Part shown: piece by piece, positions 48,755-60,500 of the stretch
How positions within the stretch are numbered: position 1 is the first letter of the stretch
Layout of the letters: each line of letters starts with the position of its first letter
Notes under the pieces: generated by a model
The model's input: only the letters and a program-made list of their open reading frames with translations
What the model was told of the DNA's origin: nothing
Database searches by the model: none
Source: Climacium dendroides
Lineage: Eukaryota > Streptophyta > Bryopsida > Hypnales > Climaciaceae
Length of the DNA: 64,000 bases
Reading direction: 5' to 3'
Assembly (NCBI GenBank): GCA_950106755.1
Contig: OX467087.1
Location: 12,156,047-12,220,046, forward strand
Translations under genes and position numbers: made by a program

Positions 48755-49623
48755 ATAAATTTCTCAAAATCATTTGGTAGTAGCAATAGAAAATTGAAAT
48801 TATGAAAGCTCAAAGCTCACAAAAGCTCAAAATCATAGGAGTGCAAAGAAGTGTAAAGCCAAAAGAAACAATGGATTTGCTACCTCTATAATATCATCCT
48901 ATTGATCCTCTTTAATATCATCTCAATTGCAACGACTATATTATTTCTATAATATCACCCTTTGTAAAAAATAATATTACAGAAGTGATTGCAAACTACT
49001 ACTCTATTTTTGTAATATCACATTGTGTGAAAATACGATTTCTATGTATGCATGATTGAAAATATTTTTATAAAACATTTAAAATAATTATTTTAAAAAT
49101 TTATTGAAATAATTATCATGCATTCTATTCAAATATATCAAAATTTTACTAATATGTGATACAATGATTGTGTAGCATAGCAAGCACGAACCCTTGGTAT
49201 TAATGGTAGCATTTATGATATTACAGAGGGACTTATGATTTTAGTAGTATGATTTCAATATATGCTTACTTATTAAAAAAGTTATACAAAGATTTTAGTC
49301 ATTTTTATTTGAAGATTTATTGAAATTTTTGTTCTGCATTCTATTTAATATATAAAAATTCTTATAAAATTTTAACGATTAATACATAGCATAGCAAGCA
49401 CCAACTGCTAGTGATTTACACTGAAAAAGTTGGGTGTTTCTAATGAGGTTACTAATCACTCCATTAGTGTCAGGTGAAACATTGATTGTGGCCCAAAATC
49501 TCAGAAATTGAAAACACCCATCATGGGATCATTCCCTAGGTGTCTGTCATGGGTCATTTAACCATGATGGGTTGTTCTACCTTTTCATTGATAGTAAAGC
49601 TATCATTGAAAGTCTTTCCCTAT

Positions 49624-50086
49624 CAATGTCAATGCAATCTCCATTTCTTCTCTGTTTTCATTTTGTAGACTGAGATGAAATCACATGTGTGATCACATGT
49701 CTACACGATGAACGATGCCTTCAGAAACGCCCAGCAATTGTTGTGGTCAGATCAAGCAGGCATCCCCAAGAAATTTCGGATCTCCAAAACAGAGACTTCT
49801 GTTAAAACTGACAAGCGGCAGCCAGAGGCAGGCGCACGCAGACGGTTTCGACTTCACATTACCCTTTTCTGGTACCAGAAATTAGGGCTCATTGTTGACA
49901 GAGGAGCGCGACGAGCGATGGTGGGTTGCGTGACTTGCGTCTTCCGCACGTGTCAGCCTTGATGTGTTCCTGTTCTGATATCGGAGGAGGCTTGGGTATG
50001 ACTGCTCTGGGAGGAACTTCCAGCTTTCCAGGCCCTCCTGGGGGAGCCCTTTTGTTGTGGAAGAGGCTAAAATTAAGTTAGTCTAC
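49624..50086 (+). repeat. GC-rich repeat unit, copy 3, adjoining the LINE
   Basis: It begins GATGTCAATGCAATCTCC-like text and continues through ATCACATGTCTACACGATG, GGCATCCCCAAGAAATTTCG, GATATCGGAGGAGGCTTGGG and TTCCAGCTTTCCAGG. The same order is found at 55310-55684 and on the far side of the Harbinger element (60911 onward). It ends at the poly-A end of the LINE. Confidence 0.65.
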
Positions 50087-50139
50087 ATTTTTTTTTGACA
50101 CAAATAAAGGCATAGCTTTACTGCACGGGAAAGAGAACA

Positions 50140-51197
50140 GAAACCCAGCCGCAAGCGGCCTGGGAGGGGCAAGTACCCAAAAAGAAGAAACAAAAAAAGA
50201 AAAAAAGGAAGAAAAATAAAACTACAAGCCAGGCGCACACCTAGTAGCGGGAACCACCCCAGCTAACACCACCCACCTAGGGTGGTTGATAAACAAACCC
50301 AGCGCGGGGACCCGCTAAGACCCACCGAGGCGTATCCCCCACCATCACAACAAACAAATCATTGCGAAGCCACTTACTAATAAACCTCTCCCTGGCCTTG
50401 TCACCACTAGGTCCCCTCCTATCATGAAGGCAAGAAACAACATCCCACTCCATCCGATCGTAATCAATAAGCCCCAGCCAGATCCGTTGTAGAAGCTTGA
50501 CTGGATGCCATTTGATGTCATTGAAGGCTGCGTCGTTACATTCGATTCATAATGTCCAAAGGATAACAGTACGTAGTACCACCCAAATACTACTTACAGG
50601 GTTGAATTTACGGGGAATGCGGTTAGAGAAGATACCCTATTTCCACATAAGGGGGCGCCAAGGCCCTTTAGCCTCCTTGTTGGTGATGAGAGTATTCATA
50701 ATATGAATTCCCCATTGCCAACCTTATTGGGCAAATGTGCACTCCCAAAACCGATGCAAGACGGATCCGTGTGCCCTAGAAGGGCACACAAGGCATCTAA
50801 TATCCACTACATGGTGGATTTGCCCCCTCCAAGTATTGACTGCCACTACGCGATGCCAGACTAGCCACAAAAGCCCTGCTTCTTTAGGAGTACGGGTCTT
50901 AGTCCAAACTGTATTCCACCTTAACCAATAGGATAAGGGTAGAATCCCTTGCCACTTCTTGGCAATTACACAAGGGACCACTTGTTTACTCCTGAGAAGC
51001 TCACGACCTAGTTTGGCTGTGAAGTCAACAAAGGGGACTGGGCCATGGCTTGTTGCCCATGCGAAACGTTGTGGATCCCAATCAAGACACTCAATTCGCC
51101 CAAAGAAGAGTAAGATCTTATCATGTCTAGATCTTCGATGTACTGTGATCACGTGAATTCTATGAAAAGCACCAAATGTAGGAGTAGGATGTCTCAC
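50140..51197 (-). pseudogene. LINE ORF2 C-terminal zinc-binding part
   Basis: The best stretch (51197-50724) contains RCLVCPSRAHGSVLHRFWEC, the Cys/His pattern of the zinc-binding domain at the end of plant L1 ORF2. It continues, past a TAG at 50726-50724, to the motif RIWLGLIDYDRMEW before the 3' UTR. Needed in the LINE for nucleic-acid binding; here in pieces. Confidence 0.65.
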
Positions 51198-51260
51198 TAC
51201 TTGTTCCTCGAAGTTTCCTAGGCAATGCTGTGCAAGGGTACCAGATGAAGTTCTTACCTT

Positions 51261-53226
51261 CTACACTTGTTCAGTGCGGAGGAGGTACCAATCCTTTGCT
51301 AGGCTGCCCACCTCCAGATTGGAACCACACCATACTTGGATCACGCAGTGTGGTGTAGAATCTGAGTCATTCGTGAAACAATCTAGCCACTCTCCTACAA
51401 CTGGGCGCGGAGAGAAGTTACCCAAGAGAGTGTTCCATATGCGTTGTAGAGTACGAATTGTGGCTTCCCAAGCCTCGAATTCGTCAGTCAATAATCCAAA
51501 TTTTGTTGCTTCTTCTTTGTAGGTTAGAAACCTCCCTCCATTATGTATATCTCGGATACTACACATACCGGTGAAATGTAGTTTGGTCACTCTGATCCTT
51601 GAGAACCCTGGCCCAATCTGTCATGAGAGAGTAAACCACCATAAAGATTCGTTTTGTAGTTCCTTTGGAATACTAGGGGGAGTAGTCACCAACTCCCCAA
51701 CTAGTTTCCTCCATGCTCCACAGGCTCGATTCCATGCCTTCGATCCATATTTAGCTTGGAATCTTGGGATCGTGAAGAATTCTATATTTCGTGCCCACTT
51801 GCCTCCTCCATAGGGTTGGAAGCATGAAATTCTATAGCGCAGGAAGATAAGGAGGTTGGATTGATTAGGTTCACAAGCCTTAACAATCCACTTCGCCATA
51901 AGTACGGTTAAAGCATCAATTGGATTAACTAATCCAATACCCCCCTTGTCCTTACTTTGGCAGCACTGCATCCATGAGACCTTAGCACGTGAACGGTGAA
52001 GTGACCTCCATCACATAAAGTGCATCACTGCACTCTTGCACTTAGCCACCCCTGCTTGGGAACCTACCTAGATAGCAATAAAAAAATAAAAAGAGGAGTG
52101 AAGCACATGGTTAACCACCACTATTTTTCCCGTGGTATTAATCTTGGCAGTACACCAAAAACTCAATTGTTTATTGACCCTTTCTAGAAGAAACGCATCA
52201 ACAACCCCGGAGTTGAGAGATAGCCCAAATAAGGACCCTAGCAGCTTGCCAACATCTCGGTCGCCGGCCCATTTGATCTGAAGTTGTGAGGTCCATATGG
52301 GACGTGCCCCCCTTCCTTTAGCACGCCAATATCCATAGGATTTATCCCAGTTTAGAATAAGTCCTGAGCTAGCACAAAATAGCTCTAAAGTGTAAATAGT
52401 TGCCAGTACTGAATGTTCTTCTCCTAGTAGGGTCAAGGACGTGTCATCAACATACTGAGCCATAACTTGTTGACGATCCTCCACAGGTAGTTGGATGCCT
52501 TTGATCACTCCCTTATCCATCTCAGTCTTGATCATCGAGTTTAGGACCTCTGTGACTATAAAAAACAAATATGGAGCTAATGGGCATCCCTGACATACGC
52601 CCCTTTGTAAAGGGAACATTGAAGATTGAGCCCCGTTTACTTTGACTGAGGCACATGCCCCTTGAAAGAGGAGCTTTGTCATAGATACAAACTTTGCGGG
52701 AAGGCTAAAGGCTAATAAATCTCTATTCAGAAATGTGAGGTCAACCATGTCATAGGCTTTGCTGAAGTGGAGCTTCATGAAGAGTAAAGGTTGCCCTGAG
52801 TGTTCCACCCAATCGAGAGTCTCATGTGTGAGTAAAATGTTATCTAAAATGAACCTCAAAGGCAAAGGCAGATTTGTCTACGGATATAATTTCCATCAAT
52901 ACCGGTTGTACCCGACATTGTAGCACCTTGACATACAGCTTGTAAGACACATTAAGCAAGGTGATGGGACGCTAGTTAGCGAATTTGCTCTTTTCTCCAC
53001 CTTTGTGTAGAAGAGATATAACTCCCCATGTGACACCAAGGGGCATAATGTCGTTCTGCATTGCTTTTGTAATCATCTTAAGGTAATCTACTTTAATGAC
53101 ATCCCAATAATTCTTGAAAAAATCTGTGATGATTCCATCCGGGCCTGGTGCCTTCCCTAGGTCCATTTCTTTAAGAGCACCGTCCAGCTCTACCAAAGTT
53201 ATGGGTGCAGTGAGAGAATTTACCAT
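51261..53226 (-). pseudogene. LINE reverse transcriptase, degenerate
   Basis: Fragments run from LGKAPGPDGIITDFFKNYW (about 53150), through ILDNILLTHETLDWVEHSG (from 52850), QRGVCQGCPLAPYLFF (about 52600) and YVDD (about 52460), to the connection region up to 51261. Motif A reads KLHFSKAYD: the expected first catalytic Asp is His at 52769-52767. Together with a frameshift near 52880 and stops at 52068 and 51621, this copy is inactive. Confidence 0.75.
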
Positions 53227-53238
53227 TGATTCCGTGAG

Positions 53239-54580
53239 TCAATTAGAGATCCCCCCGAGACAGGATCCTATAGCTGCCTCCTTAACTTGTGATGAAGGTA
53301 TGACCAAGTACAGCTTGGAGTAGTAGTTCACACATATTTTCTTTAGGTCGGCTTGTTTGGAATGTGATATCCCAGCTTCTTCCTCTAAAGCTATAATCTT
53401 TGCTCCATTCCCTCTATTTTTATGGACTTGAAAGAATTTTTTGGAGCACGCATCACCAACTCTTTTCCAACGGATCCGATTTCGCACCTTAAGTCCCTCT
53501 GTATGAGATTTCTCCACTCTACCTAATTGTTCTCCAAGTTCACTAAGTTGATTCTGATAAGTGACGTTGCTAGGATCAGTTTGAAGGGCTTCCATCGCTT
53601 CTTCTAGTTGGACTCTTAGATGAGCTTCTACATCCCTTTGTGCTTTTGCCGTCCTAATGCAATACTCCTTGTAGTACTTTACTACCTTGCGCAACTTTCT
53701 AAAGAACCCTCCATTCAAGTTTGCCTTCCAGAAATGTGTGATCGTTGCTCTTACATCACTATCTTCTAAATACCTACCACTCATCTTATTGGCCGACTTC
53801 CTCAGGACAGTAGTGTGAAGAAGGAACTTCCTCCAGACAGGTAAGTGATTAGAATGATTACTATCACCTTTAATAAAGTATTCCATCACTGGGTTAGAAC
53901 AACCTCCAGTTGGTTTGAAAGAATAAAAGCGGTCTAAACGAGCTAGGATTCTCAAACCATCCTTTCTCCTATTGTTCCATGTGAACTTGATAGGGTTTTT
54001 GTTAGGAAATACCTCCTCCAAATTAAGGGCCCCTAACAACTTTTCAAAAGAGTGGCTCTCATTAGTAGTGATGAGCTTTCTATACATGCTAGACTTATCT
54101 CCTCTGTGTTCCACAAAATTCCAATCACCACCCATGATCCACCTACAGTCCTTATCAAGGCTAGACAAGAGCTCATGCCAGAGTTCAATCCGCTCCCGAG
54201 TTACTATAGAGGCATATACATTGAGAATTGATAGATCCCCTCCAGGTGTCCCTCTCAAACGCACCCATTGCGCCCGCCCACACCTAGAAAATTCATAAGA
54301 AGATATCATATGTTGAATGCCCGAGGCTACCTACATACACACACCTCATTTACTTGCTCCAACTTCACCGACACTATGTCCATAATCTATGGATGTTTCT
54401 AAACAGTAGAATTTAGCTCTTGGCTAAATCACCTGTCCAAAGGCCAACAACCTGTCACCCCTAAGACGATGTTCCTGAAATCATAGAAAATCAAAGCTTG
54501 ACTTAATTGTCCAAAAATAATTCTTAACAATATCAACCTTCAAAGGGCAGTTGACTTCCTGAAGGTTTTGGGAGAGTAGT
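53239..54580 (-). pseudogene. LINE endonuclease (APE type), degenerate
   Basis: The N-terminal part (FQEHRLRGDRL, about 54470) is separated by stops and a frameshift from the main frame at 54309-53239. That frame holds LNVYAS, WIMGGDWNFVEHRGDK and RLDRFYS, as in plant L1 endonucleases that nick target DNA. A charged helical linker leads into the reverse transcriptase. Confidence 0.7.
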
Positions 54581-54599
54581 GTAACAATCATACTTGGGA

Positions 54600-55229
54600 T
54601 TAGGGATCGGGAAGAAACAACAATGGACCCATTGGTGCAACCCTCTCTCCTAAATTCCTACTAGGACCCAACCCTTCTCCTTCAGCCCTACTAGGTGTGC
54701 TCCTTCGCTCTTGAAGGAGAGATGTACAAAGACGTCTAGCAGAGGAAGACACGTCAGCCCTCTGTTGGAGTTGTAATCTTGAGGAAGAGATGTTTGCCCT
54801 TCTTTGTATTTGCACCCCTGACCGCCTCTTAGGTTGCGGTATAAGAAAACCACCACTCCCTTGGAGTTCGCATTTTTCTCTAAACCATTCCATAAATTCC
54901 AACTACATATGCCCAGAAAGAGATTGCAATAACCAATCCGAGTTTGAAGAGTGAGGCGTTAAATTGTTGGGACCTAGCTGGATCAAACCTAGTGGATCCT
55001 GAAGAGTTTGTAGGTGGCTTGGGCCTACCGTAACGATCCTCATCATGTTGCCTCCAATCAAGGAACCGGAAGGGTCAGGGGCTGTTCCATTCAAGTCAAT
55101 ACTGGGTCTTCCCTCACTATGTTCTCCAGCTTGAACCATCATTATGTTACCAATTGACCCTTCGTCCTCCACCACTACCATATCATCGGGCACATCACCA
55201 TTTCTAATGCTAAGTAACTCAGATGTCAA
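54600..55229 (-). other. LINE 5' remnant (possible ORF1 tail)
   Basis: Two frames (55229-54903 and 54902-54600) abut head to tail just upstream of the endonuclease. They encode low-complexity Ser/Arg/Pro-rich sequence without a recognisable domain. Position alone suggests the end of ORF1 or the ORF1-ORF2 linker. Confidence 0.4.
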
Positions 55230-55309
55230 TTCAATTTCGAATATGCCCAGTACTCGCGAGGGATTGTCAACTGTCTACCTCTCGCAAGGCAATTGGAGGT
55301 TATCGGACT

Positions 55310-55684
55310 CTGATGTCAATGCAATCTCCATTTCTTCTCTGTTTTTAAGTCCATTATTTGTTTTCATTTGATATAGACTGAGATGAAATCACATGCGTGA
55401 TCACATGTCTACACGATGCCTTCAAAAACGCCCAGCAATTGCTGTGGGCAGATCAAGCAGGCATCCCCAAGAAATTTCGGATCTCCAAAGCAGAGGCTTC
55501 TCTGAAAAGTGACAAGAGGCAGGCGCAGGGAGACAGGCTCCGACTTCCACTTCCCTTTTCTGGGACCAGAAATTAGGGCTCAGAGTTGACAGAGGAGTGC
55601 AACTGCGCGACGAGTGATGGTGGGTTGCGTCTTCCGCGCGTATCAGCCTTCTCGTGTTCCTGTTCTGATATCGGAGGAGGCTTA
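55310..55684 (+). repeat. GC-rich repeat unit, copy 4, left half (split by Harbinger)
   Basis: It runs from GATGTCAATGCAATCTCCAT to GATATCGGAGGAGGCTTA. It resumes at 60911 with TTACTGC and TTCCAGCTTTCCAGGGCCGC. Copy 3 at 49624-50086 is the same sequence without the insertion. Confidence 0.7.
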
Positions 55685-56161
55685 GGGCCGGTTTAGACTA
55701 CGGTCAAGAAGTGCACCGGTCAAGAATTCTAGGAAAATGGAGCAATATGATTGGAGCAAATCTTGTTCTTGACCGGAGTGGGTTTACACTACGGCCAACT
55801 CTTGTCCGGTGGAGAACTTCAAGCATGGATGAAAAAATGACATGGCATCCTAGGTGGCAATTCTTTTTGTAAGAGTTCTTGACCAAAGGCCAAGCTTCTT
55901 GTCCAGCCTCGACCCCCCGGACAAGAAACTGGGCTTCTGGTCAAGAACTACTTTCAATAAAATATTGTTTTTTCCGTGCAAATCGCAATGCCGTTGCAAC
56001 TCTCCGCTTGTTAGAAATTCAAGTAATCCAAACAATTCCTCTCTCTCGATCAGCATTGCTCTTCACAAATCCTCAATTCTCCAAAGTGATCTTGGTGAGT
56101 TCAAAAATTTGTGTGCATTCCTAATTAGTTTAGTGTTTGAAAAAAATTTGGTGTTTTGAAC

Positions 56162-57000
56162 TACTTCGAACTTCGGCGTCTTGTATCTTTGTCATGCAAG
56201 GTCCAAATGCTATGAGACTTGTTTTCAAAGTTGTGCAATTTTGTCTAGTTTTTGTTGTCCAAATTGCATAGACATTGGATGAGAATCGAGTGACTGATTG
56301 GTGTTTGAGTACAAAGAGGTTCAGTAGAGGGGGAGGTGAAAATAACCTTAGGGTCTTTGAACTTCGGTGTCTTGTATCTTTATCATGCAAGGTCCAAATG
56401 CTATGAGACTTGTTTTCAAAGTTGCGCAATTTTGTCTAGTTTTTGTGGTCCAAATTGTATAGACATTAAGTGAGAATCTAGTGACTGATTGGTGTTTGAG
56501 TACAAGGAGGTTCAGTAGGGGGGAGGTGAAGGTAACCTTAGGGTCTTTGAACTTTGGCGTCTCGTATCTTTGTCATGAAAGATCCAAATGTTATGAGATT
56601 TATTTTGAAAGTTGCGCAATTTTGTCTAGTTTTTGTGGTCCAAATTTAATAGATATTGAGTGAGAATCGAGTGACTGATTGGTGTTTGAGTACAAGGAGG
56701 TTCAGTAGAGGGGGAGGTGAAGATAACCTTAGGGTCTTTGAACTTCGGCGTCTTGTATCTTTGTCATGCAAGGTCCAAATGTTATGAGATTTATTTTGAA
56801 AGTTGCGCAATTTTGTCTAGTTGTTTTAGTCCAAATTTCATAAACATTGAACAAGAATCAAGTGACTAATTGGTGTTTTTGTACAAGGAGGTTCACTTCA
56901 AGAAGAGGTGAAGTAATTTCAGGGTTTAGGTTTTTGGTGTCTCGAATATTTTTGTGTTGGAAGGTCTAATTTCAATTGAATTTGTTGGAAAGTTCTACAT
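56162..57000. repeat. Harbinger left subterminal array, about 190-bp units
   Basis: Units begin near CTTCGGCGTCTTGTATCTTT at 56171, 56362, 56552 and 56743, with a worn fifth near 56933. Each includes ATGCAAGGTCCAAATG, GACTGATTGGTGTTTGAGTA and AAGGAGGTTCAGTAG. The same unit is present in inverse orientation near the other end. Confidence 0.8.
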
Positions 57001-57096
57001 TTGTGTTTAATTTTCAAATTGTTAATAATGTGATGGTGTTTGGTGTATTTCAGAGTTGCTATTTCGTCTCTTTTTGAGATGGCAAGTTTCTTGTAG

Positions 57097-58381
57097 CTCC
57101 CTTTCACTTGTAGCCAAGATGAAGACTATGTGGGTAGTGAAAAAAATTTCAGCCCTACTACTCAAAGTGAGAGTGCTTTCAAGCCCTACTTTCAAGAGCC
57201 TTCTTCAACTAATAGGCCTTTGGTTGGAGAAATTCAACCATGTGACAATAATTTGGATGTTGGAGGGAAGGAAGCCCAAGATGAAGAAGATTGCCAAATT
57301 GTTGAGCCTACAAAGAAGAGAAGATCTGGACTTGTGAAGAAGAAGACTCCAACCAAGAAAAAAAGCAAAAGAAAAGCAGTTGAGGAAGAAGACATGGAGG
57401 AGAAAAAGAAGAATTGGCCAGACAGTGATGTTGAACAACTCATTGCAATTCGAGGTGAAATGCATGGAGAGTTTCAAAAGAATGCTAAAAAACAAGGTAT
57501 GCCTTTCATTTAGTATACAAGCATTATTTGAATATTTGAAACTCATTTTGGAATATGTAGTTCTGTATCAATCTATCAATTTTCAATTTTATAACTACAA
57601 TTTCAATAACTTTCTAGATTTTTTTTGGCATGTAGTTGCTTCATCGTAATTAAGCTACAAAAATACATTTTAAGTTTTGTATGCATTTGATTTCAAATTT
57701 CAACTATCCTACTTTTTTTATTTACTTTAACATATTCTTGTTTGCAATTCTTCAAAATTATTTCATTAGTTTGAAATTATCATTCAACATTTTTATTTAC
57801 TTCATATCTTTGAACATTTTCATTTGCTTCATTATCTTTGAACGTTTTCATGTATTTCATATCTTTGAAGAGTAATTAAATTTTTTTGCAGGTGTGGATA
57901 CATGGATTCGACTTCAAGAACGAATGCTTGCTGCAATTCCTAAATTTTCTCGCACAGCTGAAGCATGCCGAAAGAAGTTTGAGAACATTTTCAAGTCTTA
58001 CAAAGAAGACAAGCTTGCCAATTCAATCTCTGGGAACAATAGACATGAATGTAAGTTTTATGACTCCTTGGATCAATGGTGGCATCAAGCATGATTTGTT
58101 ATAAAACATGTCAGTGCAACTACAATGAGCAATGCAAATGTTGATGCAGAAAATGATGATGAAGAAGCAAGCTGTGATGCATTTGAAAATTTATCTCATG
58201 AAGGGGCTTGTCAATCTAAACCTTCACCACCTCTAAAAAAAAGAAATTTCATGATCAAGCTTTAATTTACTTTGGGAAAATGGTAGACAATGGAGCAGCA
58301 ATGCTAGAACATTTTGGCAAAACCAATGAATTGCTAGGGAAGATAGATCAACAAATGGAGCATTTGATTGACAAACTCTAG
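57097..58381 (+). pseudogene. Harbinger Myb/SANT-like (trihelix) accessory protein gene
   Basis: The coding text begins after an acceptor-like TTTCTTGTAG (57096); the first exon was not found. One intron, 57497-57891 (GT..AG), joins WPDSDVEQLIAIRGEMHGEF to VDTWIRLQERMLAAIPKF. Together they form a trihelix domain of the type that helps Harbinger transposases bind DNA and enter the nucleus. A Lys-rich patch (about 57340-57410) is a likely nuclear signal. A TGA at 58092-58094 follows DQWWHQA, but the frame continues in a sensible acidic region. A frameshift in the A-run near 58240 then leads to a helical tail (AAMLEHFGKTNELLGKIDQQ) ending at TAG 58379-58381. That stop overlaps the stop of the opposing transposase gene. 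Confidence 0.7.
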
Positions 58382-59754
58382 TTCTCTTCTATGTCAAAAC
58401 TAGAGTCTAGAGGAAATGTTACTTTTGCTGTTCTGGCAAGATGGTCCTTATAGTAACTCTTTGCCAACATCATGTGAGTTCGAACAGATTCTTGTAACAT
58501 GGCTTTCATCCTCTCTTCACGATCTATTCTACTTTCACATTCTACCTCTATGTCTTCAGAAGTTGTTGTATCATTTTCCATAGGATCGTTAAATTTAACT
58601 TGTACGACTTGTTTTTGCATATTTCTCATTTCCAATATGCTTGCTTCAAGTGCATAGAATGTATCTGTATTTCTTAGATCACCAAAAGATTCTGCTCGAG
58701 TTTTCTTCATATTTTCTTCCGCCATTCTTGCCCAATCAAAATCAAATTCTTCTCCATGTATAATGCATAGATTGTGGAGACATAAGCAAGCTGTTACAAT
58801 ATCCGGAATGTTTTGAAGTGGCATATCGATTTTCTTCAATATCCTCCATCGGCCTTTCAAAATGCCAAATGCACGTTCAACAGCCATTCGAGTACTAGAT
58901 TGAATAAAGTTCCAGTGAGCCTTCTCTCTTGATAAACCTTCCTTTGCTCCCTTGAAAGGTGAATAGAACCATGGATGCATTGGATATGTAGCCTCTCCAA
59001 TGAATTTGTATGGTAAAAAGGCTCCTAACATAGTTTTCTTTTCAATTTCTGATTTTTGAAATAGGGTTCAATCATGTATACTTCCAACCCAACCAAAATC
59101 ATAGTCCCAAAATTTACATTGAGCATCCACCACACCTTGCAATAATACTGAATAAAATCCTTTTCTACAATAATATGAAGTAGGATCTACTTTTGGAGCA
59201 ATAATTGGAATATGACTACCATCTATTGCCCCAAGAATATATGGAATTCCATGCAAACTTTCAAAGTCTATAGAAATTTGCTTCATCCAATGTAATGTAG
59301 GTTTTTGGAAAACCAAAGGTTTCAAAAGCCTTTTCATTCCATCACAAGTATCTCGAACAATGATAAAAGTACTAGGTTTAGACATTCCATACAAATCGGC
59401 AAGTGTTTGCAAAGAATCACCAGAACCCAATCGATGCAAAGTCAAAGAAATTCTATCTTCAATTGGAATACAAGGTCTCCATCTGGTATCCTTCTTGCTC
59501 AAAATTGGTGCAAGCAAATTGCACAAATACAAAAATGTAGGTTTACTCACCCGAACACGGTCCTTGAACATTTTTGCACTATATGATGGAAGAAGAAATT
59601 GTAAAGTAAATCCACCCGGTTGATCAAATTTCCATACCATTCTCTCTTTGCTCCCAAATAATATGAAAGCCATCATCATAATTGCTCCATTGTGTTGATG
59701 CATAATAACCTTTTGAATTCCCATAATTGAAACAATCACATGCTTCAAAACCAT
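58378..59754 (-). pseudogene. PIF/Harbinger DDE transposase (HARBI1-like), one premature stop
   Basis: From the ATG at 59754 the frame is open for 457 residues except for one TGA at 59070-59068. Catalytic landmarks: AIDGSHIPI (first Asp, about 59220), DFGWVGSIHD (second Asp, just before the TGA), and RAFGILKGRWRIL (Glu of the DDE triad is in VERAFG, about 58880), then ACLCLHNLCI. The TGA stands where HDWTLF is expected, so it is probably a Trp codon changed by one base. The enzyme would cut and paste the element at TWA sites. The N-terminus is uncertain: an overlapping frame from an ATG near 59800 also looks plausible and would need a frameshift near 59630. Confidence 0.85.
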
Positions 59755-59929
59755 AAGAATAGCAAAGAGTAACTAAGATTTTCTCTCTTCTACCTTCCAT
59801 GATGCTAGATCAATAGAAATGAGAGGAAAATTTGAAAGGAAGATTAAGAAGAACATATGAACTATATAGTAATATGCACTAGTTCTCTACACAATGAATA
59901 TGGGATATCTCTTTGTCCTCTTTGGAGGA

Positions 59930-60500
59930 CTATGACTATGTTTTCAAAACATGAACTCTTCTTCCACTAAACCTGCTTGTATTCAAACACCAATCAGTCA
60001 CTTCAATTTTATTCAATGTCTATGAAACTTAAAGCACAAAATCTAGACAAAATTCCTCAACTTTCAAAACAAGTTTCATTGCATTTGGACCTTGCATGAC
60101 AAAGATACAAGATGCCAAAGTTGGAAGACCTTGAGGTTACCTTCCACTGAACCTCCTTGTACTCAAACACCAATCAGTCACTCAATTCTTACTCAATGTT
60201 TATGAAATTTGAAGCACAAAAAGTAGAAAAAATTTTACAACTTTGAAAACAAGTCTCATAGCATTTGGGTCTTGCATGACAAAGATACAAGACGCCAAAG
60301 TTCAAAGACCCTAAGGTTACCTTTAACTCTTCTTCCTCTGAACCTCCTTGTACTTCAACACCAATCAATCATTCAAATTTCACTTAATGTTTATGAATTT
60401 TGAAACAAGAAAACTAGATATGAATATGCAACTTTTCCAATAAATTTTATTGAAATTAGACCTTGTAAAGATATGCAGAACATCAAAGTTTATCATAATT
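59930..60500. repeat. Harbinger right subterminal array, inverted copies of the 190-bp unit
   Basis: About three units (landmarks ACCTGCTTGTATTCAAACAC at 59971, ACCTCCTTGTACTCAAACAC at 60151, then 60342) are the reverse complement of the left array. The element is therefore framed by mirror-image tandem repeats inside its terminal inverted repeats. Confidence 0.75.

Larger units (their letters stand above)
47115..49412. repeat. CTAG-ended palindromic repeat, inverted pair of copies 2 and 3
   Basis: The left arm (about 47768-48375) and right arm (about 48550-49160) are inverted copies, joined by a centre containing CACTAGCGGTTGGCGCTTGC. The outer right border is an inverted echo of the centre (AGCAAGCACCAACTGCTAGT at about 49392). 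Repeated motifs TATAATATCAC and GTGATATTATAGA occur many times in both arms. The left arm is interrupted by the hAT-like element at 47186-47759. Function and class unknown. Confidence 0.6.
50088..55300 (-). mobile_element. LINE (plant L1-type) retrotransposon, decayed
   Basis: On the minus strand, an endonuclease (about 54580-53240), reverse transcriptase (about 53226-51600) and a C-terminal zinc-binding region (about 51200-50300) follow one another in the usual ORF2 order. The 3' end is an A-run (T-run on plus, 50088-50096). Upstream of the endonuclease, 54600-55229 may be the tail of ORF1, but no RNA-binding or CCHC domain is seen, so the element looks 5'-truncated. Several stops and frameshifts break ORF2. 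No target duplication was found. Instead, the flanks are copies of the same GC-rich repeat. Confidence 0.8.

Noticed and set aside
57205..57546. Minus-strand ORFs opposite the Harbinger SANT-like gene
   Set aside because: Antisense shadows; Phe/Leu/Ser-rich translation is the complement of Lys/Glu-rich codons.
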